Positions 35,144 to 47,510 of a DNA stretch of 64,000 nucleotides are shown here, in pieces. Location of the stretch: assembly GCF_019320115.1 (NCBI RefSeq), contig NC_089598.1, positions 87,125,560-87,189,559 on the forward strand, in the 5' to 3' direction. The translations under genes were made by a program, and so were the position numbers. This stretch comes from Miscanthus floridulus (Eukaryota; Streptophyta; Magnoliopsida; Poales; Poaceae). A model generated the notes under the pieces. The model was not told the DNA's origin. It made no database searches and was given only the letters and a program-made list of their open reading frames with translations. Position 1 is the first letter of the stretch; each line of letters starts with the position of its first letter.

Positions 35144-36409
35144 TATCAGGTTCATAAACCCGGGGTCCCTCATAGACCTGCTTCCCGGCAAAAGCTCGGC
35201 CCATCAAATAATGTTGCGAACGACGCGCAACTCCTGGGCTGACCCAATAACCTAACGATAGGCCAGAAAGGCGATCCAGCCTCCGATCGGAAGGCCTAGC
35301 CAAGGAAGGAACATCGCTCGCTCTCTCGCTTCTGACTCTGGCCCGTCTCTCCGACCAAAAGGCCTGGCCAAGGAGGGACGACGCTCGCTTCTGACTCTGG
35401 CCCGCCTCTCCGACCGAAAGGCCTGGCCTAGGAGAGGACAACGCCCGCTTTTGACTTCGACCAGAAGGCCTAGCCAAGGAGAGGATGATGCTCGCTTCCG
35501 ACTCCGACCTGCCTCTCCGACCGGAAGGTCTAGCCAAGGAGGAACGACATTCGCTTCTGACTCTGACCCGCTTCTCTGATTGGGAACACACCGAACCTCT
35601 GCCTATAGCTCTTCTCCGATCGGGAGGCCAGAGCTGACTGGGGAACGACCAACCGGGGATGCCCGCTCGGTGAAGACCCAGGAAACAGATAGAGCAAGTA
35701 AGGCGGGGTGCTCCAGTCAAACGCAATACCAAGGACCGTACCCCTGCACACCTGCAGGATAGTACTGTCAGGCCATGTCAGAAGGATGCTCCGCAACCTT
35801 CCAGACATGTCAGAACATGAGTAGTGTTGTGGGTGCCAAAAATTACCCTACAACATAGTAGGCGCTGACATTCGCCATACCAGAAGACAACAATGGAGCC
35901 TACCATATGCATCTGAGCAACAACAGTGTTGTGGGTACCGACAAACCGTCTTGTACCCGATGGCGTGGGCAACAAAACTAGGTTGCACATACATTCTCTT
36001 TCTCTCACACACCCTCTCTCCTATAATGCCATCCCCATCATCTATAAAAGGGGATGCGCTCTCTCCAAAACGGGGATAAACGATTCGAACAACCTATGAT
36101 TCGAATGATTCCAACAGAACACACGCTCAAATACTTAGCGCATGTTGGGGCTTCCGTCTCTCTCGGCCCTTTGGTCCAGAGTCCGACCGGACCTCTTGCA
36201 CCCCCATCTTACTCCCTCTCATTTGTAACCCCACAGCAAACTTCGAGCACCTGGGCTCAGGAATAAAGTCACCGACTAACTCAAACTGGACGTAGGGCAC
36301 GTTGCCTGAACCAGTATAAACCCTATGTCATTGAGTGCTAGGCCACATCCAATCACAACGTACGGCAAAACTACAAAATTTTACGTGTTGGTCACTTTTC
36401 GCACCGACA
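35144..36409 (+). repeat. Third LTR of the Tat-type gypsy family
   Basis: 1266 bp, starting TATCAGGTTCATAAACCC and ending GCACCGACA, followed again by TGTAG (36410-36414). In a 225-bp sample it differs from the second LTR at about 21 sites, all transitions. From 36326 onward it is identical to the second copy and its flank. Confidence 0.9.
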
Positions 36410-36829
36410 TGTAGCATCCTCGAATATAAATTCCCTGCTTGTCATCTCGATAAATCTCATTAATTCTCTAATTATGAGGTCATTATCACCAAAACCCACA
36501 ATTAAGGCTTGATTGCACTTTCAATCTCCCCCTTTTTGGTGACTGATGACAACCCAATTAGAGCTTACAAAAGATATAAAATAAATACTGAGACTTGTCG
36601 AGTCATGGGTGTAGAGTCTCCCCTTAAATATGTGAATAGAGAATTGAATTCTCAAATTGGCATAAGAAGCCAAGATTCACATTTTAGTGAAAGTGATGGG
36701 GCTCCCCCTATATCCAAGCTCCTGTGGGGTACTGCATACTGTGTCAGGTATGTAAAACATGATATAAATGACAGTTTATGCACACATGTGCTTGCTGTTG
36801 TGCGGCAGAGCCGCACCTGACTGTACGAG
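36326..36829. repeat. 504-bp block, second copy
   Basis: Identical to 34366-34869. Unlike the first copy it continues into further sirevirus-like interior (CAAGACAGAGTCAAG...), so this is the copy in its original context. Confidence 0.93.
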
Positions 36830-37465
36830 CAAGACAGAGTCAAGCACCACACAGCTAGCTCAAACAAAAGGATATGCAACCTAGCACAATAAGATGACTT
36901 CTAATCCACACAATGATACATGTCCATATCCGATGAAAAAGAGTCAAATAGTAGCATTATTTCACAATTTAAAGTTTTGAGCAACTCTCAAACTTTCCAC
37001 CTAGCGAAGACTAACACTTATTGAATAGGACATGAAGCACAACTGTTGCGAAAAGTTGTTGACCCCTCTAATTTTCTCCCCCTTTGGCATAAAGCACCAA
37101 AAAGAGAGGAAAATAAGAAAGATCAACACCTACTCGTCATCTCTCTGGATGTTAGTCCAATCAAAATCATCACCTCCTGCAGCAGTCCCGGCACCACAAT
37201 CACAATCATCGTCGTCGGAGTCAATACGTGCATGGCCCTGACAGTGAGTGGTGGTGGTGTAGCAAGTGGAACGAGTGGAACGCCTCGGCTCCTGTCTTTG
37301 ACGGTATCCCTCTAGGGTCTCATCCTAATCTGCTACTCGTCCTTGCTCCTCCTCCTCCTCCTCATCTGAATATGTGTCGGAGAGACTCGAAAGGTCATAC
37401 CGTGGAGGAGGAGGAATAGGAGAAACTGGTGGAAGGTCATGTCCATGTTGCTGACGTTGCTCAAG
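36830..37465 (-). other. Sirevirus-like 3' noncoding region
   Basis: Lies between the polypurine tract and the broken gene on the minus strand. It has further purine-rich minus-strand tracts (for example opposite CTCCCCCTTTGG near 37075-37087), in keeping with the multiple polypurine tracts known for sireviruses. No gene is recognised. Confidence 0.5.
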
Positions 37466-38754
37466 CTATGTCTCATACGCTCTGTCAACTGCATAGGTGC
37501 ACTTTTCGAAGATTGCCTTCAACCACTTACCAAACTTTTTCATCTTGCCTCCACTGTGAGACCTAGAGCAGGGAGATTCAGAGATATCTACATGAGCATG
37601 AGAGCTCCCCGCTCCCTGAGTAGCTACAGCAGGCTGGGTCTTCTCAATTTTGTAGACGGTGTGCATCCCATCCTTCGGAAAATAAAATCCAGTGACCCTC
37701 TCAATCATGAACATGAGGTAGGGGGTATAGGGCAGACCCCTCCTCCCATCCTCCATGGCAAATCTCAATTCAGTCCACATGAATCTAGGGACATTGAACC
37801 TGTCCCAACCTGGAGCGAATCTAGCCAACACATTTCTCATATAGCCATTAATATCTAAGGCTGCTCCATCCTTTGGGTTGATGGCGTTCCTGATGAGGTT
37901 GTTGAGGATCTAATAGAAGCTGTGTAGACCACACCTCTTGCCATCTGCAATCCTTCTATCTCTCCACATGTAACTGATGTCATGGATCTTAGCTCGAGGC
38001 TCATCATGAATGTAAGTGTAACCTCTATGCTCCTCCCTAAAGCCAAGAATCCGATTGAAAGTGATAAAGTCGACTCGGTAGTGCCGACCATCAGTCATCC
38101 AGTGAATCTCATCAAAGGTCTGGTCATAGAAGTATGTGGCATGAAACTGTGCAAGAACTTCCTCATTCCAGTTATACTAGAAACCCATGATGTCTGAAAG
38201 CTAGAACATGTCACAAATTTTGATCACCTTGTCAACCTCAGGCTCCTCCTTCTCCTGCATCTCATCCCAATCAATATACTACATCTTGATAATCTTGATT
38301 TTCTTGATGCAAGAATGGCAGTGGCATAAAAGTTGGAATGAAAGTCATTCCAGAATCTATAATCAATGCCCAAATCATTGCACACTGCATAGGGATTGAT
38401 CTCCCTTGCCTCTTCCACCAGCTTCTAACTCTTAGAATAGTTGATAACCGTATGCTGGCGGGAGTCATCTAGAGGTCTCATGATGATCTCACCCTCAAAA
38501 TCTCTCATGTATCTGCTATCAAACTCAGAAAGATGTTGTGGGGTGTCGGGAATGGCATCAGTGGTACAACCTGTCATCTCTAGCCTGTCCTCATCTTCAA
38601 TGTATTGCTCACGCCTCCCCTTGTCACCAAGTCCCCTTGGAGCTGTACTACTGCCTGCTACTGTTGACCTCCCTTGACCATAGCAAGGTGGATCCTTGTC
38701 TCTTTGCTCATTCATCTTCCTTTTCCCCCTTCGGTCATTATCTCTGTGCTCCAT
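37466..38754 (-). pseudogene. Repeat-derived ORF of plant-transposon-protein type, broken
   Basis: Minus-strand reading starts at 38754 with MEHRDNDRRGKRKMNEQRDK, a charged N-terminus. After a stop at 38425 and a frameshift, the second half contains FHATYFYDQTFDEIHWMTDG, then VDFITFNRILGF, and a stop at about 37917-37919. It continues to 37466 with RFAPGWDRFNVPRFMW and GRRGLPYTPYLMFMIERV. The HWMTDG..Y..DF..F..ILGF pattern is common in grass proteins annotated as putative plant transposon protein. Its position, upstream of the polypurine tract on the same strand, fits a 3' extra ORF of a sirevirus, but no pol was found to its right, so the host element is truncated. Confidence 0.6.
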
Positions 38755-39013
38755 CTTCTCAACCGAGGATAGGAGAGGAGAGGGAAGACACTGCTCGGGC
38801 CAGGGGCAGTAGCAGCCGTCAGCGTCGTTGAGGGAGAGCTGGCAGCTGTCGTGGCACTACCAGAGATTGGCAACGCGCGGCCAACGTGGGCGCAAGAGGA
38901 GAGGGAGGCGCGGGCATCGGCGTCGGGGGGAAAGAGAGAGAAGGAAGAAAGTTACTGCGGTCCTGAGGATAAGAGAAAGAATAAATGGGATATGCAGTAA
39001 AATCGTTTGGGCC

Positions 39014-39051
39014 GAATCTCAATTGAGATTCAAAGTGCGGCACTGCCGCAC
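39014..39051. repeat. Adjacent 18-bp palindrome and GC hairpin
   Basis: GAATCTCAATTGAGATTC (39014-39031) is a perfect palindrome. GTGCGGC-ACT-GCCGCAC follows at 39035-39051. The same arms with an AGA loop occur at 34840-34856 and 36800-36816, and a GTGGC-ACT-GCCAC hairpin lies in the LTR at 18226-18238. They appear to mark sirevirus noncoding DNA. Confidence 0.75.
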
Positions 39052-39629
39052 TCCCCAAAACAGTGGGAGTTAGCTATAATCTATATGACAGTGATGCGCA
39101 CGAATTTTAAAGCATTCATCACGGCCAAACGGTTGCTCCTAAACCTAAACTGTCTTCACCATGCACAATATGACACATGAGACTACCAAATCGAGCTATA
39201 ACACTACATCACTCCTTAACCCAATCTCTCAAAATAAATTGCCAAACATAGTAGTGTCTAACTGTCGACAGACTTGAAAATTTCTAAGTTTTTGAGCTGA
39301 ATTTGATTTCCATTTGTGATTTCTAAGCTAGTGGAAATATTAGCTAGTAATATCATTTTTCGACCGCAGGAATTTCATTGTCATCTACAAAGTTTGTACT
39401 TTAAACTTTATTTAAGTATCACATACATGTTCCATAGCATTTTTGCATAATAAAAATTGGTTTTAAACCCTAAGTGATATAACATGACTATCGAATCAAC
39501 TTTCGTTTCGCATTCTAGTTGATTGTTTCGAGTTACAGAAATTGATCTACACACTTTATCACATGCATTAACACATAAACATGATGCTCATGAAATATTT
39601 TAGTAAATGATTTACGGTGTAACACCAAT

Positions 39630-39917
39630 GGCTCTGTTTGTGTCCCGCCTTTTTTTAGTCAGATTTTAAGAATTTGGCTTTTGAAATTTGGGTGGGATCC
39701 AAACGGTCCAGTTTTTGCTGTCAGTTTTTGTCGGATTCTTATAAACCAAGAAGCTGCTAATACGTAGCTTTTGTGACCCATGGAGTAATAAATGAAGTCA
39801 GATTCTTTAAAACTGAGGATCTGAACGCCCATGCTAGTTTTTGTTTAAAATCCAGATTTTAGAAATTAGAAATAAAAAAATGATTCTTAAGAAGCCAAAA
39901 CTGATCCAAACGTGACC
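39630..39917. mobile_element. Possible MITE, 288 bp
   Basis: Ends GGCTCTGTTTG and (reverse) GGTCACGTTTGG are imperfect inverted repeats around an AT-rich centre with many CAGATT/AATCTG-type words. No clear target duplication was found. Confidence 0.35.
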
Positions 39918-41500
39918 TTAGCCATCTATACCGACCGATGATTTCCAGCTGTAACGAACAGGAGAGAGTAACTGTGTGCTGCGCGTAGACCGGTGAGATC
40001 CCATTTGATTTGAAGCCGTGTCACCCACTTGCTTCTCGTTCTCGAGGCGCGCACGCTGCACGCATCCGGCTGGCCAGAGGTAGGCGCGCATCGCGCCAGC
40101 GTCCGCCGCACGCACTCCTATCTCTGCAGAATGCAGGCTTGCACGCACGTGCCAGACCAGACCCCAGCCTACACTAGTGACTAGCCTTCTCTCCACAGCC
40201 GGGCGCGCTAGAAGGTTCCACACGGAGCGTAGCAAGGGCATGTGGCCGCGTAGGAGGATCCAGGAATGCCCGGGTGCGTGCGTGACGCAGCGACTCGGAA
40301 ACGCCACACGCGACCTGCAGCTGCCGGACAGTGCCAGCCAGTTCCATCCATCAATCCGCCGCTGATGAGTGACGCATGGCTCGGCTCCTCGCCTCACGTA
40401 CACTACTTTGGTAGTGCTATATACACACACACACTTCCTAGCTTGTCCGTGTTTCAAGATTAGAGAAGCATCGATATCTTTCGATCTGTATAGTGTGTTT
40501 ATATAAAAGCTCCTAGTCTATTTTTAAAGATTTTTTTCTACATTTCTATAGCTCAATCAAAATTTTGGAAACCTCCATAAATAATTCCAAGAGTTACAAA
40601 TATTCTATTTGGGTGTATCTTGTTATGACACATCTCTAAGATTATCCTTGGATATTTCTGATGTTTAACCATATTTTTTATTGTTTGAAAACCTTATCTA
40701 GTGTAAGGAGAAAACTATTAACATCTGCAACAGGGGTGTAAATTATGAAAAATATATATTTCGTAATATATCTTATAATTTGAAACGGCCGCAGAATCAT
40801 TGTAGAAAAGTTGGGTTTCAAAGATCACGTAGAAAAGTTGTGTATAAATTTTATCAAATAATATATTGAAAAATATGATTAAATGTCGTGGTGATAAGTT
40901 ATGTGTCCCACAAAACACTATGCACGAAAATTGTGAATATAACTGTGTAACTTCCTAAAAATGAAAAATGCTCAAACAACTTTTTTAAAAGGAAAGTCGG
41001 TTGTCTTCGTTCACTGGTTTATAGTCGATCGATTGTTGGTTAAAAATGTCTAATTTGGTTTTATAGGTTTACCGTATTAGTTAGAGATAAAGCCACACGG
41101 ACATATACAACTATGTATACATGCACACAAAAAAAGGGCGCCAGCAGAACCACAAACATGAAAAAAATTTGGAATGACATTAATAAAGTCAGTACAATTA
41201 AATATTTTCTTTTTGAAAAAAAATCTACTAGACCGCCCTTTCCTTGTGCCGTCCGTGTGCATGCGGCAGCTGGCCGCCAGCATGACTGACTGCGTGTGGC
41301 GTGAGACGGTGAGAGAAAAACAAAGCACGCATTGCTTTGCTGAGCAGCTGAGCAGCAAGCAGCAAGCAGCAAGCAGCAAGCAGCAGCACCTGCTGGTGGG
41401 GGAGGCAGGGGCAGGCAAGGCAACTCAGCAAAGCAAGCTGAGTGCGCGGTTTCTTCTCCACCCTGCGTCCCTGCCGTCCCCCTCTCCCCCCGGCCGGCCC
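39918..41500. other. Spacer upstream of GDU-B
   Basis: 40470-41060 is AT-rich with no gene. A minus-strand open frame at 39918-40457 has no recognised domain. A perfect (AGCAGCA)5 microsatellite sits at 41351-41385, about 250 bp upstream of the GDU-B start. Confidence 0.5.
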
Positions 41501-41501
41501 A

Positions 41502-41507
41502 TATATA
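41502..41507 (+). promoter_or_regulatory. TATA box of GDU-B
   Basis: TATATA within CCCATATATACCATGCC lies 130 bp before the ATG at 41637, in otherwise GC-rich DNA. This predicts a 5' UTR of about 100 nt. Confidence 0.7.
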
Positions 41508-41636
41508 CCATGCCCTCCCCGCCTCCTCCCACCTTCAGTCGCAGCCAGGCAAAGGCAATTAAGCAACCATTCCGCAGCCGCAGCAGCAAGCTAGAGAAAG
41601 ATATATAGAGATTGGAGAGTGAAGGGGGAGAGAGAA

Positions 41637-41990
41637 ATGAGGCCGGAGAGAGTTGGAGGTGTGGCGCCGACGGTGCAAATGGCTGGTGGCGGCGGCGCGC
41701 GGCCGAGCCTGTGGAGGACGCCGACGCCGTACCTCTTCCTGGGGTTCGCGGTGATGATGGGCCTCATCGTGGTGGCGCTGCTAGTGCTCATCTGCACGCG
41801 CCGCAAGGCGTCGTCGTCGTCGGCCGACGACGAGAAGGCGGCGTCGGTGCGCGGGGTGCTGGTGCCGCTGGACCGGGAGCCCAGGGTCGTGGTGATCATG
41901 GCCGGCGACGCCCTGCCGTCCTTCATCGCCGTCGCCAGCGCCATGAAGCCGCTCGCCTTCGCCGCACCAGCCGGGGCCGAGGCCGTGTAG
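41637..41990 (+). CDS. GLUTAMINE DUMPER family membrane protein (copy B)
   Basis: A single-exon gene of 117 residues starting MRPERVGGV. SLWRTPTPY lies at 24-32, one membrane helix at about 32-53, a short basic/serine stretch, and VIMAG at 86-90 followed by DALPSFIA. This is the GDU architecture, and the VIMAGD form is closer to the family norm than copy A (VIMAGE). GDU proteins influence amino-acid export at the plasma membrane; that role here is inferred. The sequence around the start (GAGAGARATGAGG.CGGAG) matches copy A, which supports this ATG over an upstream in-frame GTG. It is probably a paralogue from tandem duplication, now separated by about 30 kb of repeats. Confidence 0.92.
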   Translation: MRPERVGGVAPTVQMAGGGGARPSLWRTPTPYLFLGFAVMMGLIVVALLVLICTRRKASSSSADDEKAASVRGVLVPLDREPRVVVIMAGDALPSFIAVASAMKPLAFAAPAGAEAV

Positions 41991-42102
41991 GCGCCGGCAG
42001 GCGTCCGAGGAGCCGAGAACCCGCGCGTCGCGACGCGGGGACAATTTTGTCGATCAAGAGGTTTTCTTTGTTCTTCTGTTTCGGGACAAAGCTTCCAGCT
42101 TG

Positions 42103-42108
42103 AATAAA
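42103..42108 (+). terminator. Polyadenylation signal of GDU-B
   Basis: AATAAA in CTTGAATAAACGC, 113 bp after the stop codon, a usual distance for plant transcripts. Confidence 0.6.
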
Positions 42109-45100
42109 CGCGCACGGCTTTCTTTTGGCTGCGTTCAGCTGGATCTCATCGATTTGCCTTCTCTTTCACGCGAATTCGTTCCTGCTGCGTGCGTCGCCGA
42201 TCATGCTTTGATCGCCCAATCCTTTCGATCGTGCATTCGTGCGTCGTCCAAGTGCAGGATGACAAGACGAGATCGTGTACGCCGTCGTCGTCGCCACAGC
42301 GATGACGAGGCTCTCTGTTTCCTCTGAGTCATGACGCACCGCGCCGAGCGGCCGTCCTCCGCAATGGCCATGGCCACCTGTCTGGAAAAAACAAATGCAA
42401 TCTGACGTGCGTGTGCTGTGTGAGTGTGACCACCATCGAAAAAGCACCATTATTTCTGCATTTTCGTGAGGAACTTACCGTAAAAGTTCCCGTGAGATGA
42501 CCGAAGCGAGCGCCCAGCCGCCCACAGGCTACAGCCACTGACCGGATGGCCGGCCCCTGGGTGAAATTAACCAGCAGTACGTACTGCTGTGTACCAAGGG
42601 CAGGTGCTCGCAAGTATCCCTCTGTTTTCCGCGATCACACCAACTAGCACGTACTTCATTAAGACGGTCGATTTCGTCCGCCGGGAGTCTAGATTGCTGC
42701 TTGGCCCAAGCCACCATCCTACACATGCCTAAGAGCGTGCTGGAAGACGACCTACGAGGTGAACGGCGGCCTGACCCTCATGTGGTGAACCAATTAGCTC
42801 TAACTCCTTATTGAAAAACAGATGGAAGTGAAGCAGAAAACAAACTTGAACTTTTTAGATCCAGTATATATACTTTGACGACAAAGGTTAAGTCCCTTAA
42901 TAATGAGGAAACGTGATGGCTACTCTTGCTATTTGCTATATAATGTGAATTTGTAGCTCCCCTATTAATATAATGCGTCTTTAATTTGTACTAAAACGTG
43001 GAATATACATCTCTTGCCACCATACATTCCTATAAAGCTATATAACTCCAACTGTATGTCATCTGTTTGTCTTTAAAAGTATAGGCTACATGAGTTCTCT
43101 TTTTTCATGTGTGTTTGTACGAATGATAGAACCCTCCAAGACGATGCAATATCCATGCTGAATACGTTGAACTAGAAGTTTTTTTTTAAGTAATATTGAA
43201 CAGAAGGTGATAATCGATTGCTAGCTTGCATTGCTCTCTTGTGCATGCAACGGCTCGATCGACCACCTTCTTCATCATCAACACTCCGAAAGAAAATGTT
43301 TATTTGTAGTACGCTGTCTCTTCAGGTTTACAACAACAAAGGCTTGCACATGATTCCAATTTGCATTATTTATATCATGCTTAATATAATTGTACTATAC
43401 TGGCACTAACTAGCTTTGGCCCCTCAGAAAAGAGACGACGTATTCCCCTAAATAAAAAAAGGGAAATGAAGAGACATTCGCTGAAGAAGAAAATGGGACG
43501 GTTACACGTAGCCAATGCCATGCAGCTATGGACAAATCACGAGTCCACAGGGCGTACGGGCACGCAAATATGCGAAAGAATGAAGATAGCAGGGTGTAGC
43601 TCGTTGCGACACGTACGTTTGCGTAGAATTTGTGCAGACATTTTTATACATCGCGTGCTAATTAATTAATACTTCAGCAAAACAACGATTTTTTTCGAAT
43701 AAAGCTCGCCCTTAGATTTTGTTTATGTGCAAAAAGAGTTTTTAAAGTGTCAAATTAATGCAAATAAAGTTAGCGACTTTCCCTCCATGCCACTTGTACG
43801 GTCAAAGTGCAAGCATTTGTTTGTACTCCTGCTGCTGCCCTCCAGCATCCTTTAATTTCGTTTTTTTTTGTCTCCAAAAGTATTTTTCTTTTTTACCTAC
43901 TACTTATCCGCTTGTACTTGTTTGTTCTTGTTGCACCTGATTTCTTGCTAAATTCGGTGGCTCGGTGGCAGGCTGGCTTGCAGGTCAGATCAGTCACTCA
44001 AATCCATAAAGAATTTCGAGACTTCATGCATGGCATCAAGCCATATGGGTGTGTGTGTAAATGAGAGCTAAATTAATTAAGTGCTGAAAATTTTCCACAC
44101 ACAGAATCTGTTGCTAAAAGTAAAAGGTGATTAATCGAAGCCATGAAATTTTTTTTTTGAACGAAACAGCCATGCAAATATAAGAAAATAAACAAGTTAT
44201 GGCCGCTCGCGCACACAATCATTGCGTCCTGCTTATGTAATTCTAGCCAATCCATTGTTGAACTATCCACAACTCTATAGCTTAGCTAGAGAGCGCTTTT
44301 AGCAAAGGTGCTTTGACGACGACAATGCGTTTCTTTGATTTGATGAACACCAAATATTCGTCAGGATAATTCAGGAGGATATGAGTTTACAAAGCGACAG
44401 AAGGATTCGTTCTATTCTCATTGATGATGAATGAGTTCTTCCCTAGCTATACACTCTCCTTTCTCGGCCTTGAAGATGGAGCTAGCTAGTGAACAAAATC
44501 CTCCTTTATCAGAAAAAGAAAAGGGGAAATATATAAGAAATTAAAGTGGGGGAGAATAATTGAGAGGCCTAAGATTTAATACTACCCGTGGTGGCAATAT
44601 GATAATGCGAGTCCATCAACAAAATCCACGCACGTGGGGCCGGCCTGCCCGCTACTTTATAGAAAGGAAGGAGGCGCTCTCGGTGGGTGCGGCTAGCCTG
44701 GACTGGACCTGTGGAAGCGGCGCCTCGAGCGCGCAGAGGGCCGACGTCGTCATCACGCTAGCTAGCTAGCTTGTCGTCGGAGAAGACCGTCCTCTCCTCT
44801 CGACTCCATCAATCCTCCCTAGCTACCATGCATATCTTCTGTGTTCTCACCTAGAGAGCCAACACGTGTGTGTCTGTGTGTGTGTGTACACAGCAGCAGT
44901 CCAATTCCGTCTCGAATGTGAAACTTTATTTCATTCGCGTGTCTCAAGCAAGCTGCATATACACAAAATCATGATGCTAGTAGTGTTTTGTTTGTTCAGG
45001 TGCAATATATATACTCTTTTCAACTTTTGCCTGACCTATAGGACTGGGTGTGTAATAACGTGCCTTGCTTGTACGACTCCCGTCGCAAACTTGTACTACT

Positions 45101-45818
45101 AGCAATCTAGTGGAAGCGGCGCAGCGTGATCGAGTGCGCGCGACAACTTTAGGGAGAAGTCTACGACGACGGCGAGCTTTGCGTTTGCGTGGGCGGGAGC
45201 TTTTTAAGAGGAGTTGGGGTCGAGTCACGAACCAGAAGGCGCGCGGCAGGGAGCAGCCTGGCCCCCGGCCATGGCCATGATTGCCTCCACCACCAAAGCA
45301 CGTACTAGTATGCAGCACCAAACCAAACCTTTTCCGGCTTTGCTTTTTATTTCTTCCTCCACTGCCGTGCCCGTGCAGAATATACTGAGCATATGACTTC
45401 CCCATGGCTGATGATGGCTCCTTCAGATCATCCTACACAAGTCTCAACAAGTATCTATCTAGCTAGCAAGAGCTAGCTACCCTAAGGTTTTCTATATGGA
45501 AATTTGGCAATGGATTCCGGTGTCTAGGGAAGAAGATGCGCACCCTAAAATGCTGCTCAATGTGATCGATCTTGGGCTAAACATACATTCTCCAAATATC
45601 TACCACAACTCATATGCTGATTACATCTCAGATCACGGAGGACAGTTCGTAGTCATAACGAGCAGCTTTCAGACGGAATTCAGGAGAATCTCAGTCAAAC
45701 AATTTTTTTTACTGACAAGCGATTCTTCGCTGATGTTGTGAAATGATTCCTTGAAGCAAACTACGAGGCTACAAGCTAAAAAAAGTAGCTTCTCTTGATT
45801 TACTTCATGCACAGAACC
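42109..45818. other. Spacer without recognisable gene
   Basis: AT-rich stretches alternate with GC-rich ones (44620-44760 and 45110-45290). A TG dinucleotide run lies at about 44866-44886 and a GCTAGCTAGCTAGC run near 44757-44770. No open frame shows a domain. Regulatory DNA of the GDU gene may extend into the first kilobase. Confidence 0.5.
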
Positions 45819-45835
45819 ACTCACTGCTACAGGAA

Positions 45836-46110
45836 TGATTTCTAGGGGCGACTGGTGGGGCTTTGTAGAGACGGCTCGGACAGCTGCCCCTACTATACCG
45901 TCTTTACAAATCATGTATTTGTAGGGGGCGGTTCCCAGACCGCCCTTACAAATCGATTTGTAGAGACGGCTGGTGTTATTAGTCGCCCCTACAAATCGAT
46001 TTGTAGGGGCGGCTGGTAACTACAAAATCAATTTGTAGGGGCGGTTGTAGTACCAGCCGCCCCTATAATACCTGTTTGTAGGGGCGGTTCTGAACCGCCC
46101 CTACAGTACA
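45836..46110. repeat. Left subterminal repeats of the CACTA element
   Basis: At least six copies of GTAGGGGCGG or its complement CCGCCCCTAC at short spacing, with intervening AATCGATTTGTAG words. These are the likely transposase-binding region by analogy with En/Spm. Confidence 0.85.
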
Positions 46111-47505
46111 TTTTTCCACAAAAAAAATTCAAATTTACAATTCAAATTCGACCAAAACACATATATATAATTCAAATCTGACCAGAACATATATAATTCA
46201 AGTCTGACCACAAGCACAAGAGCATTATATAAACAACCATTACAAGTCCAATTCACAAGAATCTATCACCTTTTTTCATGGGACAAAGCAAAATCTTGCA
46301 AACGAGGAAAGGTTGGATACAAAATTACAGGTGCACAAATTTAAAGTATAATTCATATTTTTCATTAGATGAAATGTACAACATAATCCATGTCTTAACT
46401 AAAGCAAATTAAATACTCAATGATCAAATAGAAAATGTTATGGAATATAAGACATGAATGGTGGAGTAAAAGAAAGTCTAGTGATGTTTCGAGTTCTATA
46501 GGACTTGTGCTGTTATAGGTAACACACAGAAACTTTTAGATAAATAAATGCAGGACACACAAAAGCATTAGAGCACTTGGAAATGAGTAATCATGCAAGG
46601 AAATATAGCTGTTGTGCTTAAAATGGAATGGACACTAATTATTAAATGCTAGAGTCGCTGGCAATTGTTCAAATCAAATTACGAAACGGAGAATATTCTA
46701 CGAATAATGTAGGTTCTGTAGAAGGGAAAAATACTTCTCTCCCATGCGAAATATTGAACCTATGATAACATAGAAAATACTTGGAGATCACACTAGGTAG
46801 ATTGCTAGAACTTAAAAAAAATCCATCTTTACAAAAATGTAAGAATTCATGTTAAAAAAGAATAAATGGGATCTTGAACAACTGGACCCACCATTCAAAC
46901 AAGGCTAATGTTTGCTTTAGTCGCTGAGGTTCCATATAGCTTCGATCCAGCAAATGCCCCTGCACATCAATTTGAAATAATCAAAATTTATTATGAATGT
47001 TAACTTTAAGTGACAGACATTCATTGAATCTTTGTAACAGAATAACAAAGCAACAAATAAACTTGAAAGGGAAAAAACCAACAAGCATGAGAAAAGGCAA
47101 CAAAACACATACATTGACATCACCAACCACTACTACTCGTCATTGATTGCTGACCACCCACCACTCAGTTGTAACAGTCATAAACTCAACTGGAATTAAA
47201 TGCGAAGAAGACAACTTATAGGCTGCCTCAAATAACTTTGTGAGCTAAAGTATGTAACTCCTTCATATTACAATTAACAGCCACACAGGAGCAAATACAA
47301 ACTTGTAACGGGATCAATAAAGCACATCAGATAAATAAATATGTATATATTTTTGTTAGGTTAGCCATATCTTTGCCTCTATATTCAAGTAGCATCTGAA
47401 AGTGACTCTAAAATTTCGCACCATGAATACGCCAAGCCTATTCAGTGTGTTCTTTAGACAGGTGACAGGATGAGTCTACGAACAGAGCAATAGAGATCTA
47501 AGTTT
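46111..47505. other. CACTA interior, left part
   Basis: AT-rich DNA with no recognisable gene. CAAATYTGACCA-type words repeat near 46145-46215. Confidence 0.5.
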
Positions 47506-47510
47506 GGGAC

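Noticed and set aside
39918..40457. 179-codon minus-strand open frame as a host gene
   Set aside because: Other overlapping frames are also open in this GC-rich stretch and no domain is recognised.
41619..41636. Upstream GTG as the start of GDU-B
   Set aside because: Plant nuclear genes rarely start at GTG, and the ATG at 41637 aligns with the start of copy A.
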